64,000 nt of DNA, from positions 124,001-188,000 of the forward strand of contig NZ_JAUSUB010000004.1 of NCBI RefSeq assembly GCF_030813235.1, in the 5' to 3' direction. Numbering within the stretch: the first letter of the stretch is position 1; each line of letters opens with the position of its first letter. Of this stretch, positions 8,455 to 16,762 are shown piece after piece. The position numbers and the translations under genes are program-made. The notes beneath the pieces were generated by a model that had not been told where the DNA came from, did not search any database, and saw nothing but the letters and a program-made list of their open reading frames with translations. The DNA comes from Cytobacillus purgationiresistens. Lineage in GTDB: Bacteria > Bacillota > Bacilli > Bacillales > Cytobacillaceae.

Positions 8455-8475
8455 TTTTAAAAACCCTTTTTTATT
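8455..8475 (-). promoter_or_regulatory. Possible ComK box half upstream of comGA
   Basis: AAAA-N5-TTTT occurs here (plus-strand AAAACCCTTTTTT), 55-70 bases before comGA. ComK binds two such AT-boxes in B. subtilis; only one clear half with further A/T tracts (TTTTCTAAAAAT) is seen, and the region is AT-rich, so this is tentative. Confidence 0.35.
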
Positions 8476-8596
8476 TTTAGAAAATTCCATTAATATCTAG
8501 GGAGTATGAATATTTTATAAAATTGCTAAAAAATTGTTAATAATGGATAAACAAATGCTTATAATATAATTAAAAGGGGAATTGAGGTGAACAACA

Positions 8597-9292
8597 GTGG
8601 AAGAAACATTAAAGATCACGAATACATTAGCTGACCCTACCCGATACTATATATACCAATTCATCTCCAATAAGCACGGGACAGTGTCCGTTCAAGAGAT
8701 TGCTGATTTGTTTACGATTCACCCTAATGTTGCCAGACTTCATCTTTCAAAACTAGAAGACGTAAACATGATTATTTCAGAAACGATCAAAACAGGAAAA
8801 GGCGGCAGACCAAGCCGGCAATATCGCATGTCTGATACAGTCATTCAGCTTCATTTTCCTTATCGAAATTATCAGCTTCTATCAGACATTGCACTGGAGA
8901 CAATGGTTTCCCTTGGAGTAGAAGGGCAAAAAGCGCTTTATATCACCGGTAAAAGGTACGGTGAACGATTAATGGATGAGCAAAAGGTAAAAGAGGGCTA
9001 TATGAATGAGGAGCAATCATTTGATCACAGAGTGACTATGATTATCCAAGCAGCCCAAATGTCTGGATTGCAGCCTGAGTTCGAGGTAGAAGGAGAAAAA
9101 ATCCTCTTCCAGATGTTTAATTGCCCTTTTAAAGAAACTGCCAAAAATCATCAAGAAACAGTTTGCCAAATGCATTTTGAATTTTTAAGAGGAATGTTTG
9201 AATCTGTATTTAATAACATAGAATTGCGGGAATTGGGCAATATGTTAAATGGATGTTCTTCTTGTTCCTACGAAGCTACCTATGCAAAATAA
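8597..9292 (+). CDS. Winged-helix transcriptional regulator with cysteine-rich C-terminus (ArsR/SufR-like)
   Basis: 231-residue putative DNA-binding protein. Residues 1-75 form an ArsR/MarR-type winged helix (ADPTRYYIYQFI, VSVQEIADLFTIHPNVARLHLSKLE, GGRPSRQYRM). The C-terminal half holds NCPF, then TVCQMHFEF, then GCSSC, so at least four cysteines and a histidine are placed where SufR/ArsR-type proteins bind a metal or Fe-S cluster. It is the first gene on the plus strand, divergent from comGA; the ATG at 8597 is preceded by GGGGAATTGAGGTG. Its ligand and targets are unknown; a redox or metal sensor is an inference from the cysteines. Confidence 0.75.
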   Translation: MEETLKITNTLADPTRYYIYQFISNKHGTVSVQEIADLFTIHPNVARLHLSKLEDVNMIISETIKTGKGGRPSRQYRMSDTVIQLHFPYRNYQLLSDIALETMVSLGVEGQKALYITGKRYGERLMDEQKVKEGYMNEEQSFDHRVTMIIQAAQMSGLQPEFEVEGEKILFQMFNCPFKETAKNHQETVCQMHFEFLRGMFESVFNNIELRELGNMLNGCSSCSYEATYAK

Positions 9293-9303
9293 TTAACATG
9301 CTG

Positions 9304-9333
9304 TTTACTTTTAACCAAGTCTTACCTTATAAT
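9304..9333 (+). promoter_or_regulatory. Sigma-A promoter of yqgY
   Basis: TTTACT and TATAAT are separated by 18 bases; the expected start point is about 35 bases before the yqgY ATG. Confidence 0.6.
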
Positions 9334-9374
9334 ATTGTAGTAATGGACTTGTATGCGTTAAAGGAGGGATACAT

Positions 9375-9620
9375 ATGGATCGTATGTACAGAGTTATGGG
9401 ATTCTGGACGGGCATATTCGCCATCATGTTTTATATAGGTGACATGTATACACCGGCCTTAATCTTCTTGGGTCAAACAGGATTTTTCATGCTTCTTAGC
9501 TATTTAAAGCTTTCCGAACGTATGTATATTTATGTTTTTGGAGCATACTTAACCGTTTTCTTTGTTGGTTTCACTTACTGGACAACATTTATGATGACAC
9601 CAGGAATGGGCGGCCACTAA
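9375..9620 (+). CDS. yqgY: DUF2626 membrane protein YqgY
   Basis: 81-residue integral membrane protein of the DUF2626 family (B. subtilis YqgY). Three hydrophobic segments are seen (VMGFWTGIFAIMFYIGDM, LIFLGQTGFFMLLSYL, IYVFGAYLTVFFVGFTYW). AAAGGAGG lies 7 bases before the ATG and a good sigma-A promoter upstream, so it is likely a single-gene unit that ends at the terminator at 9655. Function unknown; a small, conserved, strongly expressed membrane protein in Bacillaceae. Confidence 0.88.
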   Translation: MDRMYRVMGFWTGIFAIMFYIGDMYTPALIFLGQTGFFMLLSYLKLSERMYIYVFGAYLTVFFVGFTYWTTFMMTPGMGGH

Positions 9621-9654
9621 GAAATCACTTGCAATTATGATGTTTTATAAGTAA

Positions 9655-9686
9655 TAAAAAAGCGATGACTTCATCGCTTTTTTATT
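9655..9686. terminator. Bidirectional terminator between yqgY and the MidA-type gene
   Basis: AAAAAAGCGATGA pairs with TCATCGCTTTTTT around a 2-base loop, with U-runs on both strands. It serves the convergent genes on either side. Confidence 0.85.
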
Positions 9687-9707
9687 TTCCGTTATAAAAG
9701 AATAGCA

Positions 9708-10766
9708 CTACTGTTTTTGCTGCAGGATTACATGAAAAGTCTGGCTGATTCCTGATGTCATAAGAAGACTGCGTATCGCACGGTTTCTTTTACTCGCTTC
9801 TGAAAACGGATCTATGTCAGCATGATTTGTCAATTCCTCTAATATGCCTGCATCCAATAGAAACTCATCTTGACGCCATTTTTTCACAAAGCTGAGACCC
9901 GCTGTTTCACCTATTCGTATAAGCGAATCAAAATGCACATGACTAGTTAGGTCCATTTCACCAGGATATTGCAGAACATCGCTAATCATTTGATGTTTCC
10001 GATAACCTCGCAGGCTCCCATTCTTTCTCGCAGGCTCTTGCCATTCCTGGTCACTATAGCCATAATCAACCGTCAAAATGAATCCCCGTTCAAGTACGCC
10101 CGCCATTCTGATTAACATGGGTTCCATTTCAAGCGGAATTTCGATTCTTTGTCCATCCACTAAATGAATACTGCTTTGCTTTAGAAAATTTATCATACGT
10201 ACATTTTTAACCGGCATTTTTTTCTCGATCAGCTTCCCATTATCGAATGCTACCATCACTTCAACAAGCTCTCCATCGACCCTTTCAATTACATGAACTG
10301 GAAAAGCATCAAACAGCTCGTTTGAAAAGATTAGCCCCGAAAATGAAGACAGCTCTTCTAACTGATTCATCTGTTGAATATGTTCTGTCTGTGGGAGTAG
10401 CTGTGATTGAAGCTTTCGATGGTCTTTGCTTTCATCGATTAAATAATAGTAAAGCGTCTTATTAGAAATGGCATTCCATTCTTCAATAAACGCTTTTGCA
10501 AACCGGCCATTTCCTGCACCTATTTCACAAACAGAGGCTGGCAGATTATGCTCCTCTGCTTCTCTTTGATACCATTTTGCAACTATTCTTCCATAAATAT
10601 CTGCAATATTGCTGGATGTGATAAAATCTCCCTTAGCACCAATCTTTTCGTCGCTCCTCATATAGTATCCATATATCGGATGATAGAGGGCCTGACTCAT
10701 AAAATCAGCAAAATCAATCATTTTCTCTTTATTTACATTTATATACTCTTGTAAGAACTTGAGCAC
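9708..10766 (-). CDS. Class I SAM-dependent methyltransferase, MidA/NDUFAF7 family
   Basis: 352-residue protein of the DUF185 family, which includes human NDUFAF7, an arginine methyltransferase for complex I. The SAM-binding motif I is EIGAGNGRFAKAF; SNELFDAFPVHV is the family signature after motif II. The N-terminus IDFADFMSQALYHPIYGYY is typical. It starts with GTG at 10766, with AAGGG 7 bases upstream, 10 bases behind yqgX, forming a two-gene operon. Its substrate in bacteria is unknown, and these organisms need not have a complex I target. Confidence 0.88.
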   Translation of the reverse strand: MLKFLQEYINVNKEKMIDFADFMSQALYHPIYGYYMRSDEKIGAKGDFITSSNIADIYGRIVAKWYQREAEEHNLPASVCEIGAGNGRFAKAFIEEWNAISNKTLYYYLIDESKDHRKLQSQLLPQTEHIQQMNQLEELSSFSGLIFSNELFDAFPVHVIERVDGELVEVMVAFDNGKLIEKKMPVKNVRMINFLKQSSIHLVDGQRIEIPLEMEPMLIRMAGVLERGFILTVDYGYSDQEWQEPARKNGSLRGYRKHQMISDVLQYPGEMDLTSHVHFDSLIRIGETAGLSFVKKWRQDEFLLDAGILEELTNHADIDPFSEASKRNRAIRSLLMTSGISQTFHVILQQKQ

Positions 10767-10776
10767 TTTTTAACCC

Positions 10777-11412
10777 TTAAAACCCATTTAAAAATGGATT
10801 CCCGTCCATTTCATGACCAATCGTCGTTTCAGGACCATGCCCAGGGAGCACAACTGTTTCCTCTGGAAGTGTTAAAAGCTTTTCGTGGATGCTTTTTAAA
10901 AGCTGCTCATGATTTCCTCCTCGCAAATCTGTACGACCAATGCTGCCATTAAACAAAGCATCACCTGCCACAACCATTCCTTCTTCTTTAAAGTAAAAGG
11001 AAAGGCTTCCTGGCGAGTGTCCCGGTGTCTCAAAAACTTGAAACTTGAATTCGCCTATTTGCATTTGCTCTTCATTGACAATGATTTTGTCTGCCGGCTT
11101 CACACGAATCATCTGACCCATTTGAAACGACTGAGAGCCATTTAAAATGGGGTCAAGCAGCCATGCAGCTTCCTTCTCATGAATATATACAGGTATTGCA
11201 AATTCCTCTCTGACTTCATCCACTGCACCGATATGGTCAAAATGCGCATGAGTTAAGATGAGAGCAATCGGCTTTAACTGATTCTCTTTAATAGCTTGAA
11301 TAAGCTTTTCACCATCTCCACCCGGATCAATAATTAAACAAGTGCCATTTTCTTTTGTTAAAACATAACAATTAGTCTGCAGTGGTCCCAATGGAATTTG
11401 GGCATATTTCAC
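10777..11412 (-). CDS. yqgX: MBL-fold hydrolase YqgX (glyoxalase II-like)
   Basis: Metallo-beta-lactamase-fold hydrolase of 211 residues, the same length as B. subtilis YqgX. Metal ligands are THAHFDHIG, the H of ETPGHSPGS, the D of AGDALF and H of LPGHGPETT: the full dinuclear site. The GTG at 11412 is taken as start because GGGGGTG lies 7 bases upstream; the longer ATG frame has no spacing for a ribosome binding site. Likely a thioesterase/glyoxalase II-type enzyme, but glutathione is absent from Bacillus, so the natural thiol (bacillithiol or other) is an open question. Confidence 0.9.
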   Translation of the reverse strand: MKYAQIPLGPLQTNCYVLTKENGTCLIIDPGGDGEKLIQAIKENQLKPIALILTHAHFDHIGAVDEVREEFAIPVYIHEKEAAWLLDPILNGSQSFQMGQMIRVKPADKIIVNEEQMQIGEFKFQVFETPGHSPGSLSFYFKEEGMVVAGDALFNGSIGRTDLRGGNHEQLLKSIHEKLLTLPEETVVLPGHGPETTIGHEMDGNPFLNGF

Positions 11413-11506
11413 GGACAGCACCCCCATTTGATATATAACTTCCTTTTATCTTACACTATAAGAGTACGTAATTAAATAAAAGCCGCTCAGGACATATGGA
11501 GGTAAA

Positions 11507-12001
11507 ATGAAACGATTATTTTGCATAGAAGCCAATTCAATCATTGACTCTGTTCCAGAATTGAAGACAATCATCCATCATGAAATGAATCCGCATCTTT
11601 GTATAGAACAGCAATACTTTTTCCTTCAGCAACAAGAGGCAAAGGAGCTTGAAAAACTGCTTCTAGAGGTAGGCTTGTTTGAAAATGCTACACAATGTGT
11701 ATTATTGCAAGGCGGCGTAAAGGGAGAGAACTTTTATGATTATGGGGTAGAATGTGATCAAGGAATCATCCTTGATATGAGTGCACTTTGTACATTTATC
11801 ATCGTAAAAGGAGATGCCATAGACAGACAAATGGCTGAGATTCAACTCTCAGAGCATTTAGTATTTACATATAAGACTGAAGCGTCGGGTACAATATATT
11901 ATACAGAATCCCATTTACAAGAATTGATGTCTGGAATTGCCCATGCTTATCACATCGAAGTTGAATTTTTAGACCTCGACAAATGCAATAAAAAAGTATA
12001 A
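11507..12001 (+). CDS. Unrecognised conserved-looking protein
   Basis: 164-residue soluble acidic protein beginning MKRLFCIEANSIIDS. I do not recognise the family. It has no signal peptide or membrane segment. GGAGG lies 4-5 bases before the ATG, and codon use matches neighbours, so it is a real gene. The open frame is unbroken, with a mixed alpha/beta composition and five cysteines. It is divergent from yqgX and about 100 bases upstream of yqgW on the same strand. Confidence 0.7.
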   Translation: MKRLFCIEANSIIDSVPELKTIIHHEMNPHLCIEQQYFFLQQQEAKELEKLLLEVGLFENATQCVLLQGGVKGENFYDYGVECDQGIILDMSALCTFIIVKGDAIDRQMAEIQLSEHLVFTYKTEASGTIYYTESHLQELMSGIAHAYHIEVEFLDLDKCNKKV

Positions 12002-12099
12002 AATAGGATTCGAATGTAAAAATAAGTATTACATATGGTTCCAAACCTTCGTAAAAAGGCAATTGCCTGCTGATTAAAAATATAAAGGGGGCTATTATA

Positions 12100-12273
12100 A
12101 TGGGACTGGTAATTATCTTTGGTCTATCAGCTATTTTAGCAATTTTCGGTCTAATTAGTGCACTGAAGAACAAAAACTTCCTTGGGGTTATGTTTGCTTT
12201 TGGTACAGCAGCTATTTTTGGTTGGTTCGCTGTCATGACTTTACTTAAAAGCGGCTATCCAGCAGTTCACTAA
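12100..12273 (+). CDS. yqgW: DUF2759 small membrane protein YqgW
   Basis: 57-residue membrane protein, begins MGLVIIFGLSAILAIFGLIS and ends SGYPAVH. Two hydrophobic helices are separated by a short loop ALKNKN. AAAGGGGG is found 9 bases before the ATG. It matches YqgW of B. subtilis in size, position and pattern (DUF2759). Function unknown. Terminator at 12293 follows. Confidence 0.85.
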   Translation: MGLVIIFGLSAILAIFGLISALKNKNFLGVMFAFGTAAIFGWFAVMTLLKSGYPAVH

Positions 12274-12292
12274 AAGTGAGACTGCCAAAATA

Positions 12293-12322
12293 AAAAGACT
12301 GCCTACAGGCAGTCTTTTTATT
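12293..12322. terminator. Bidirectional terminator between yqgW and yqgV
   Basis: AAAAAGACTGCC pairs with GGCAGTCTTTTT around a TACA loop. It overlaps the last codons of yqgV and serves both convergent genes. Confidence 0.85.
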
Positions 12323-12638
12323 TTTCTCCATTTAACACATCTTCTACTCTTTTCACTTTGTCTTCCATTTTTTTATGCACATCACGACGATCATCGATGC
12401 GAATATTTGTCGCTACACGAGCAAGCCCTTTTTCAAAAGGAACCTCGTGCATTGCTTGAATCACTTCAAATAATACTGGAAGCTCGCCTTCAATTATCGT
12501 ATTCATTGGGGTGAGTTGAAAACGAATTTTTCCATCAGCCTCAAAATGTTTTAATACCTTTTGTATGTCTGCCACATAGCTGGATACGCTGGGTGAATCT
12601 GTTCCAATTGGGATTACTGTTACGTCTACGATTGCCAA
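12318..12638 (-). CDS. yqgV: MTH1187-family thiamine-binding protein YqgV
   Basis: 106-residue ferredoxin-like fold protein of the MTH1187/YkoF family, implicated in thiamine (or HMP) binding. Typical start MAIVDVTVIPIGTDSPS and conserved TPMNTIIEGE. The TTG at 12638 is chosen because AAGGAG lies 9 bases upstream; the ATG at 12647 directly abuts that site and is not usable. Single gene between two terminators; its precise ligand is not shown by the sequence. Confidence 0.88.
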   Translation of the reverse strand: MAIVDVTVIPIGTDSPSVSSYVADIQKVLKHFEADGKIRFQLTPMNTIIEGELPVLFEVIQAMHEVPFEKGLARVATNIRIDDRRDVHKKMEDKVKRVEDVLNGEK

Positions 12639-12723
12639 GATGTCCATCTCCTTCTGTATAAATACTACGTTTCTTATTATGACCGATTGCAGTGCTTTAC
12701 AAAATCATTTTGCCTGATCAAGC

Positions 12724-13854
12724 TTATTTCTTAAGAGTTATTATTTCCTTAGAATCCAACAGAAGAAGCTTTTCTAGATAATGGCCATATAAGCAATACT
12801 CTCCTTCAGGTGCACAAGAGATAGGTTCATTATCCAAGTTCTCAAATAATACTTCTTGTTGCCCGCTGGATACATCAGTGGAGATTAAATCGAATGTACC
12901 ATTATACGAATCTGCATCGGCACTATATTGAGGTTTAAAAGTTAAAAATCGATTGTCATGGACCAAATCATATTGCGGAATGAGCCAATCAGAGAACCTT
13001 GATAAGTGTGGAATAACAAATGAGGACATTTCTTGATAATCATTTGTCATAAAGGTATAAATTGCCTCTTCCCTATTTTGAGGGTTAACACCGATCGTCA
13101 TAATCACATCTTGAAAAGTATCGACTTGAAAGAGTTCGAACAGTTGTTCACTTCCATTCCCATCTAACGATGATTGGTTAAGAGAGGCTAAGAGGGATGG
13201 TGATTCTTCATTCCAATCCAAAAACACAAATTCCTCCCTATTGATCCAATGAACGAAAGGTTCCGGTAACTGGACTTCTTTTAGTGAACCATTTTCAATC
13301 GATAATAAATAGGAATTGTAAGTCCAATCTTCTGAAAAGGATGATATCGTCATTTCTTCCGGATGGTAGAGGTTCCAGGAAATAAACTGTTCAGTTCCCG
13401 GTAAACTTTCACTCCACATACTCTTGCCTTCTTCGTTAATTACTGTAATTAAACCTTTATTAGTCGAATTAGCCGCTTGAACGACCATCCACTTTTGATC
13501 AGGGCTTATAGTAAGACTGCTAATAGCAAGCTCACTGTCAAAAATCATCTTTCTTTCGCCGGTGAAAATTTTATATGTAAAGATTTGTGAGGATAAACCT
13601 TTCGTTTCTGTATATACAATGGTTTGTTCATCTAACCAACCGTGGATATCTGAGAATTCGCCTTCTTCAGTTGGGAGCGGGAGAATCTTCTCCGCTTTTA
13701 TATTCTTTTCAGTAGAAGCAGCCGTTTGATGATTCGATTGCTTGTTTTTATCATCATTGTCCTTCGGCTGGCAGCCCAATAAAACTAGTGTGGAAAAAAC
13801 AACAAGAAAAATGAATAATAATACTCGCTTATTTGGTTTTTGATGAATCTTCAT
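12724..13854 (-). CDS. yqgU: YqgU-like lipoprotein with beta-propeller-like repeats
   Basis: Secreted lipoprotein of 376 residues. The start MKIHQKPNKR at 13854 has GTGGAG 8 bases upstream. The signal peptide (VLLFIFLVVFSTLVLLGC) ends in a lipobox with Cys near residue 28. The mature part is acidic, starts with a Ser/Asn/Lys linker and contains repeated WD/propeller-like strands (WLDEQTIVYTE, LTISPDQKWMVVQAA, FVFLDWNEESP), consistent with a TolB-like propeller. Same place and size class as B. subtilis YqgU. Role unknown, outer face of the membrane. Confidence 0.8.
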   Translation of the reverse strand: MKIHQKPNKRVLLFIFLVVFSTLVLLGCQPKDNDDKNKQSNHQTAASTEKNIKAEKILPLPTEEGEFSDIHGWLDEQTIVYTETKGLSSQIFTYKIFTGERKMIFDSELAISSLTISPDQKWMVVQAANSTNKGLITVINEEGKSMWSESLPGTEQFISWNLYHPEEMTISSFSEDWTYNSYLLSIENGSLKEVQLPEPFVHWINREEFVFLDWNEESPSLLASLNQSSLDGNGSEQLFELFQVDTFQDVIMTIGVNPQNREEAIYTFMTNDYQEMSSFVIPHLSRFSDWLIPQYDLVHDNRFLTFKPQYSADADSYNGTFDLISTDVSSGQQEVLFENLDNEPISCAPEGEYCLYGHYLEKLLLLDSKEIITLKK

Positions 13855-13965
13855 AAGCTTTTCTCCACACCCCCCACGGCCAATTTCCATATCTATACGT
13901 TTATTTTATACGTTTATTTGTTTGAAATAGTTTCAAGCTTTCTGTTGCTATGTTTGACAAACGAA

Positions 13966-13987
13966 AAAGCCGTTTCCGGCTTTATCG
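13966..13987 (-). terminator. Probable terminator downstream of yqgT
   Basis: AAAGCCG-GAAA-CGGCTTTTTC on the minus strand: a short strong stem followed by a brief U-run. It lies between yqgT and yqgU. Confidence 0.5.
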
Positions 13988-14149
13988 AAAATGATAAATA
14001 TATTTTCCTATTTAATTACCAAAAACATTGTAATCAATAGTTCATTTTAAACTGAAAAACCTTGAAATACAAGCAACAAGTCTAAGATAATCAAATATTT
14101 TATTGGAAAAAGTAAATTCATTAGACATGATTAGGAAGTTAAAAAAAAA

Positions 14150-15334
14150 CTACATATATAAAGAAGCTAAAAACACACCCAACATCTCTTCATATATATC
14201 TTCAAACTGTGATAAAGGAAGAGGATTGACTCCCTTTCCTAGCTCCATTGTAAATCCAGGTTTCCGGAATTCTTGTATGAACCAATCTTTATAACCAGCA
14301 TAGCTATCTACATATTGCACCGAACGATAACCGCTCACCCTTGCAAACTCTTCAGCAATCACCGCTGATTCAGGCGGCTCTAACCCTTCATAACCCCAAT
14401 AGAATTCTTCTCCTTGGGTATGAAAAGCAAGAAGGCGATCAAATTGATTGTCAGATGCCAGCTCAGCCATGGCAATCGCTTCTGGCTCTGTTAGTGGCTG
14501 TTCACCTGGATAGTCACGCGGAGATGGAACAACTGGCTTTCTCGCTTGCTCCACTTCCCAGTTGGCTGGATATTGATTATTTAAATCTACACCTCTAATA
14601 TTCGCTTTCCAACCAGAAAATTCATCACTGCCATTATTGATTGCCAAGACTTGCTCGCTTACTTCGGATGGTGGTCCACCTAGAACTAAATCGACTCCAT
14701 CCGGATTGACCATTGGAACAATCGAAAGCTCCGTTTCATTATAAAACGGCATTGTCGCTAACCCTCTTAAAGGTCTCTCATTTGTTAAGGATAGCAAATA
14801 ACTATTAACTAAAGCCATTAATATACTCGAGGTGATCCACTCATTTGCATGGAATGAGGCATTCATATGAACCTTTCTATCGCCCTTTCCTATTCGCAAT
14901 TCATAGATTGGAACACCAAGAACACTCTGACCAATTTCATTCACTCTAATAAATGAATATATATTCTGCAGGCCTTTAATATCACTTAATAACGTTTGGT
15001 AGCTATAACTCCTTTTTCTATCCATCAAAGGAGTGATAATCCTTGTTGGTAATAATATATTCGTACCTATCATTAATGCTTGAGGGTTAACCTGTGGATT
15101 AACTAACAAAAGAACGTCTACGGTAATATTTCTCGCTGTAGCCAGCTTCCAAAGCGTGTCCCCTTGTTTAATTGTATAACTTTGTACATCAAAGCCTGGA
15201 ATCTGGACATCCTGACCGATTTGTAGGGCTGTTGGATTTACATTGGGATTTGAATCAACCAGCAAATTGACAGGAACCATGAAAAGCTGGCTATAGTACC
15301 ATAAGGAATCGCCTGATCGAACTTGGATTCTCAA
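14150..15334 (-). CDS. yqgT: Gamma-D-glutamyl-L-diamino acid endopeptidase I (M14, two LysM)
   Basis: 394-residue cell-wall peptidase. Two LysM peptidoglycan-binding domains (1-48 and 52-98: VRSGDSLWYYSQLF and IKQGDTLWKLATAR) precede an M14 zinc carboxypeptidase domain. Zinc ligands are FHANEW (His, Glu) and LAFHTQGEE; the catalytic Glu is in FTMELGKGVNP. There is no cleavable signal peptide, as in the sporulation endopeptidases of Bacillus. It cleaves the gamma-D-Glu-diaminopimelate bond in wall peptides, for turnover or spore cortex processing. Good ribosome binding site (GGAGGATGG). The function is inferred from domain architecture. Confidence 0.92.
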   Translation of the reverse strand: MRIQVRSGDSLWYYSQLFMVPVNLLVDSNPNVNPTALQIGQDVQIPGFDVQSYTIKQGDTLWKLATARNITVDVLLLVNPQVNPQALMIGTNILLPTRIITPLMDRKRSYSYQTLLSDIKGLQNIYSFIRVNEIGQSVLGVPIYELRIGKGDRKVHMNASFHANEWITSSILMALVNSYLLSLTNERPLRGLATMPFYNETELSIVPMVNPDGVDLVLGGPPSEVSEQVLAINNGSDEFSGWKANIRGVDLNNQYPANWEVEQARKPVVPSPRDYPGEQPLTEPEAIAMAELASDNQFDRLLAFHTQGEEFYWGYEGLEPPESAVIAEEFARVSGYRSVQYVDSYAGYKDWFIQEFRKPGFTMELGKGVNPLPLSQFEDIYEEMLGVFLASLYM

Positions 15335-15415
15335 TTTCCATCCTCCTCTCCATCATTCCATTCATATGATGAAAGAAGGAAAAAGATAACCGATTAAGGC
15401 CCTGATCACTCCAAA

Positions 15416-15446
15416 CTAAAAAAGAGCTTTTACAAGCTCTTTTTCA
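15416..15446 (-). terminator. Terminator downstream of glcK
   Basis: On the minus strand, AAAGAGCTT pairs with AAGCTCTTTTTT around a GTAA loop, 10-20 bases after the glcK stop. Confidence 0.8.
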
Positions 15447-15451
15447 TCCGT

Positions 15452-16435
15452 TTACATATATTGCTGTTTTGCCAACCAGGCTGCACCTAATACACCCGCA
15501 TCATTCCCTTTTGAAGCGAGCGTTAAAACGGTAGTTTCTTTCACACTTTGAAAAGCATGTTGATGAAAGATCAAATTCAATTGGCTAAGAAGGAAGTCTC
15601 CAGCCCTAGAAACACCCCCGCCAATAACGATGGTCTCAGGATTGAGTGTGTTAGCAACATTTGCAAGCGCAATACCTAGATGGGAGAGAGATGTCTGAAC
15701 GACAGTATTCGCCTTATAATCCCCTGTTTTTGCTAATTCAAAGATATCTCGAGCTGAAAATACTCCATTTTGTTTATATAAAGTTGAAAGTCCATCATCA
15801 CTGGCGCTAGCTTCACTTACAAGAGCAGTCGCTTGGCGAACAATCCCTGTTGCTGAAGCAACCGTTTCTAGGCATCCCATTTTCCCGCAATTACACAGTG
15901 CTCCGCCAACAGGAATGACTGTAACATGTCCAATTTCTCCGGCCGCTCCACCTGCACCATGAACAATATGTCCATTAATAATGATTCCGCTGCCAATACC
16001 TGTACCAATCGTGACAAAAACGAGATTTCTTGAACTGATTCCCGCCCCTTGCCACATTTCTCCTAGCGCAGCACAATTAGCATCATTATCTATGACAACA
16101 GGCAGCTGGCATGCATCCTCCAGCTTCTGCTGTAATGGATATCGATGGCTCCATCTTAGATTTATTGCTTCATTGACGATACCGGTAACTACATCCACTG
16201 AACCTGGGGCACCGGCGCCAACTGCCAATATCTTCCCTTTAATAAGCCCTAACTCTAACCTTTTCTTCTCAATCTCTTTAGCAATGCAATTAGGGATTTC
16301 TTCCCCATGATTCAAATGATTTGTCTCTATTTCCCATTTATATATCATTTCACCTTGCGGCCGTATAAACGCCAACTTTATAGCTGTTCCACCGATGTCT
16401 ATCCCTACAACCCATTTTTCCTCCCCATTCATCAT
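15452..16435 (-). CDS. glcK: Glucokinase (ROK family)
   Basis: ATP-dependent glucokinase, ROK family, 327 residues (B. subtilis GlcK 321). Seen: the phosphate-binding VVGIDIGGTAIKLAF near the N-terminus, the ROK signature from GHVTVIP onward, and the zinc motif CNCGKMGCLE. It phosphorylates glucose that enters without the PTS or arises from oligosaccharides. The start at 16435 is one of two adjacent ATGs behind GGGGGAG. It follows yqgQ by 58 bases, as in B. subtilis, so the pair is likely co-transcribed. Confidence 0.94.
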   Translation of the reverse strand: MMNGEEKWVVGIDIGGTAIKLAFIRPQGEMIYKWEIETNHLNHGEEIPNCIAKEIEKKRLELGLIKGKILAVGAGAPGSVDVVTGIVNEAINLRWSHRYPLQQKLEDACQLPVVIDNDANCAALGEMWQGAGISSRNLVFVTIGTGIGSGIIINGHIVHGAGGAAGEIGHVTVIPVGGALCNCGKMGCLETVASATGIVRQATALVSEASASDDGLSTLYKQNGVFSARDIFELAKTGDYKANTVVQTSLSHLGIALANVANTLNPETIVIGGGVSRAGDFLLSQLNLIFHQHAFQSVKETTVLTLASKGNDAGVLGAAWLAKQQYM

Positions 16436-16492
16436 ATCCACTCCCCCATTTATCAGTATCATATGAAGCAGATATATAGAACATCATGATCT

Positions 16493-16699
16493 CTATTGTT
16501 TTTTCTTTTCTTTCTCCCTTTGCATTTCGCTTCTTAACAGGAGAATCGCATCTCTGTATACGGTTGGTTCAATTAGCCGAGCCTGATAAATCTCAATGAT
16601 TTCTTTTTCCATCATTTCAAGGTCAAGTAGCCGATTTCCCATATAAATAATCGCACCAAATCTCTTTAACAACTGTTGTACATCATATACCGTCTTCAT
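16493..16699 (-). CDS. yqgQ: YqgQ family protein (DUF910)
   Basis: 68-residue helical protein of the DUF910 family, typical start MKTVYDVQQLLKRFGA and a charged C-terminus REKEKKKQ. A three-helix bundle is known for the family and nucleic-acid binding has been suggested, but no function is established. AGGGG lies 6 bases before the ATG. Upstream lies the tandem repeat array. Confidence 0.9.
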   Translation of the reverse strand: MKTVYDVQQLLKRFGAIIYMGNRLLDLEMMEKEIIEIYQARLIEPTVYRDAILLLRSEMQREKEKKKQ

Positions 16700-16762
16700 A
16701 AATAACCCCTATTTCTTCAAATGAATTTAAATAAAGTATAAATCAAAAAAAAATGATGCTCA

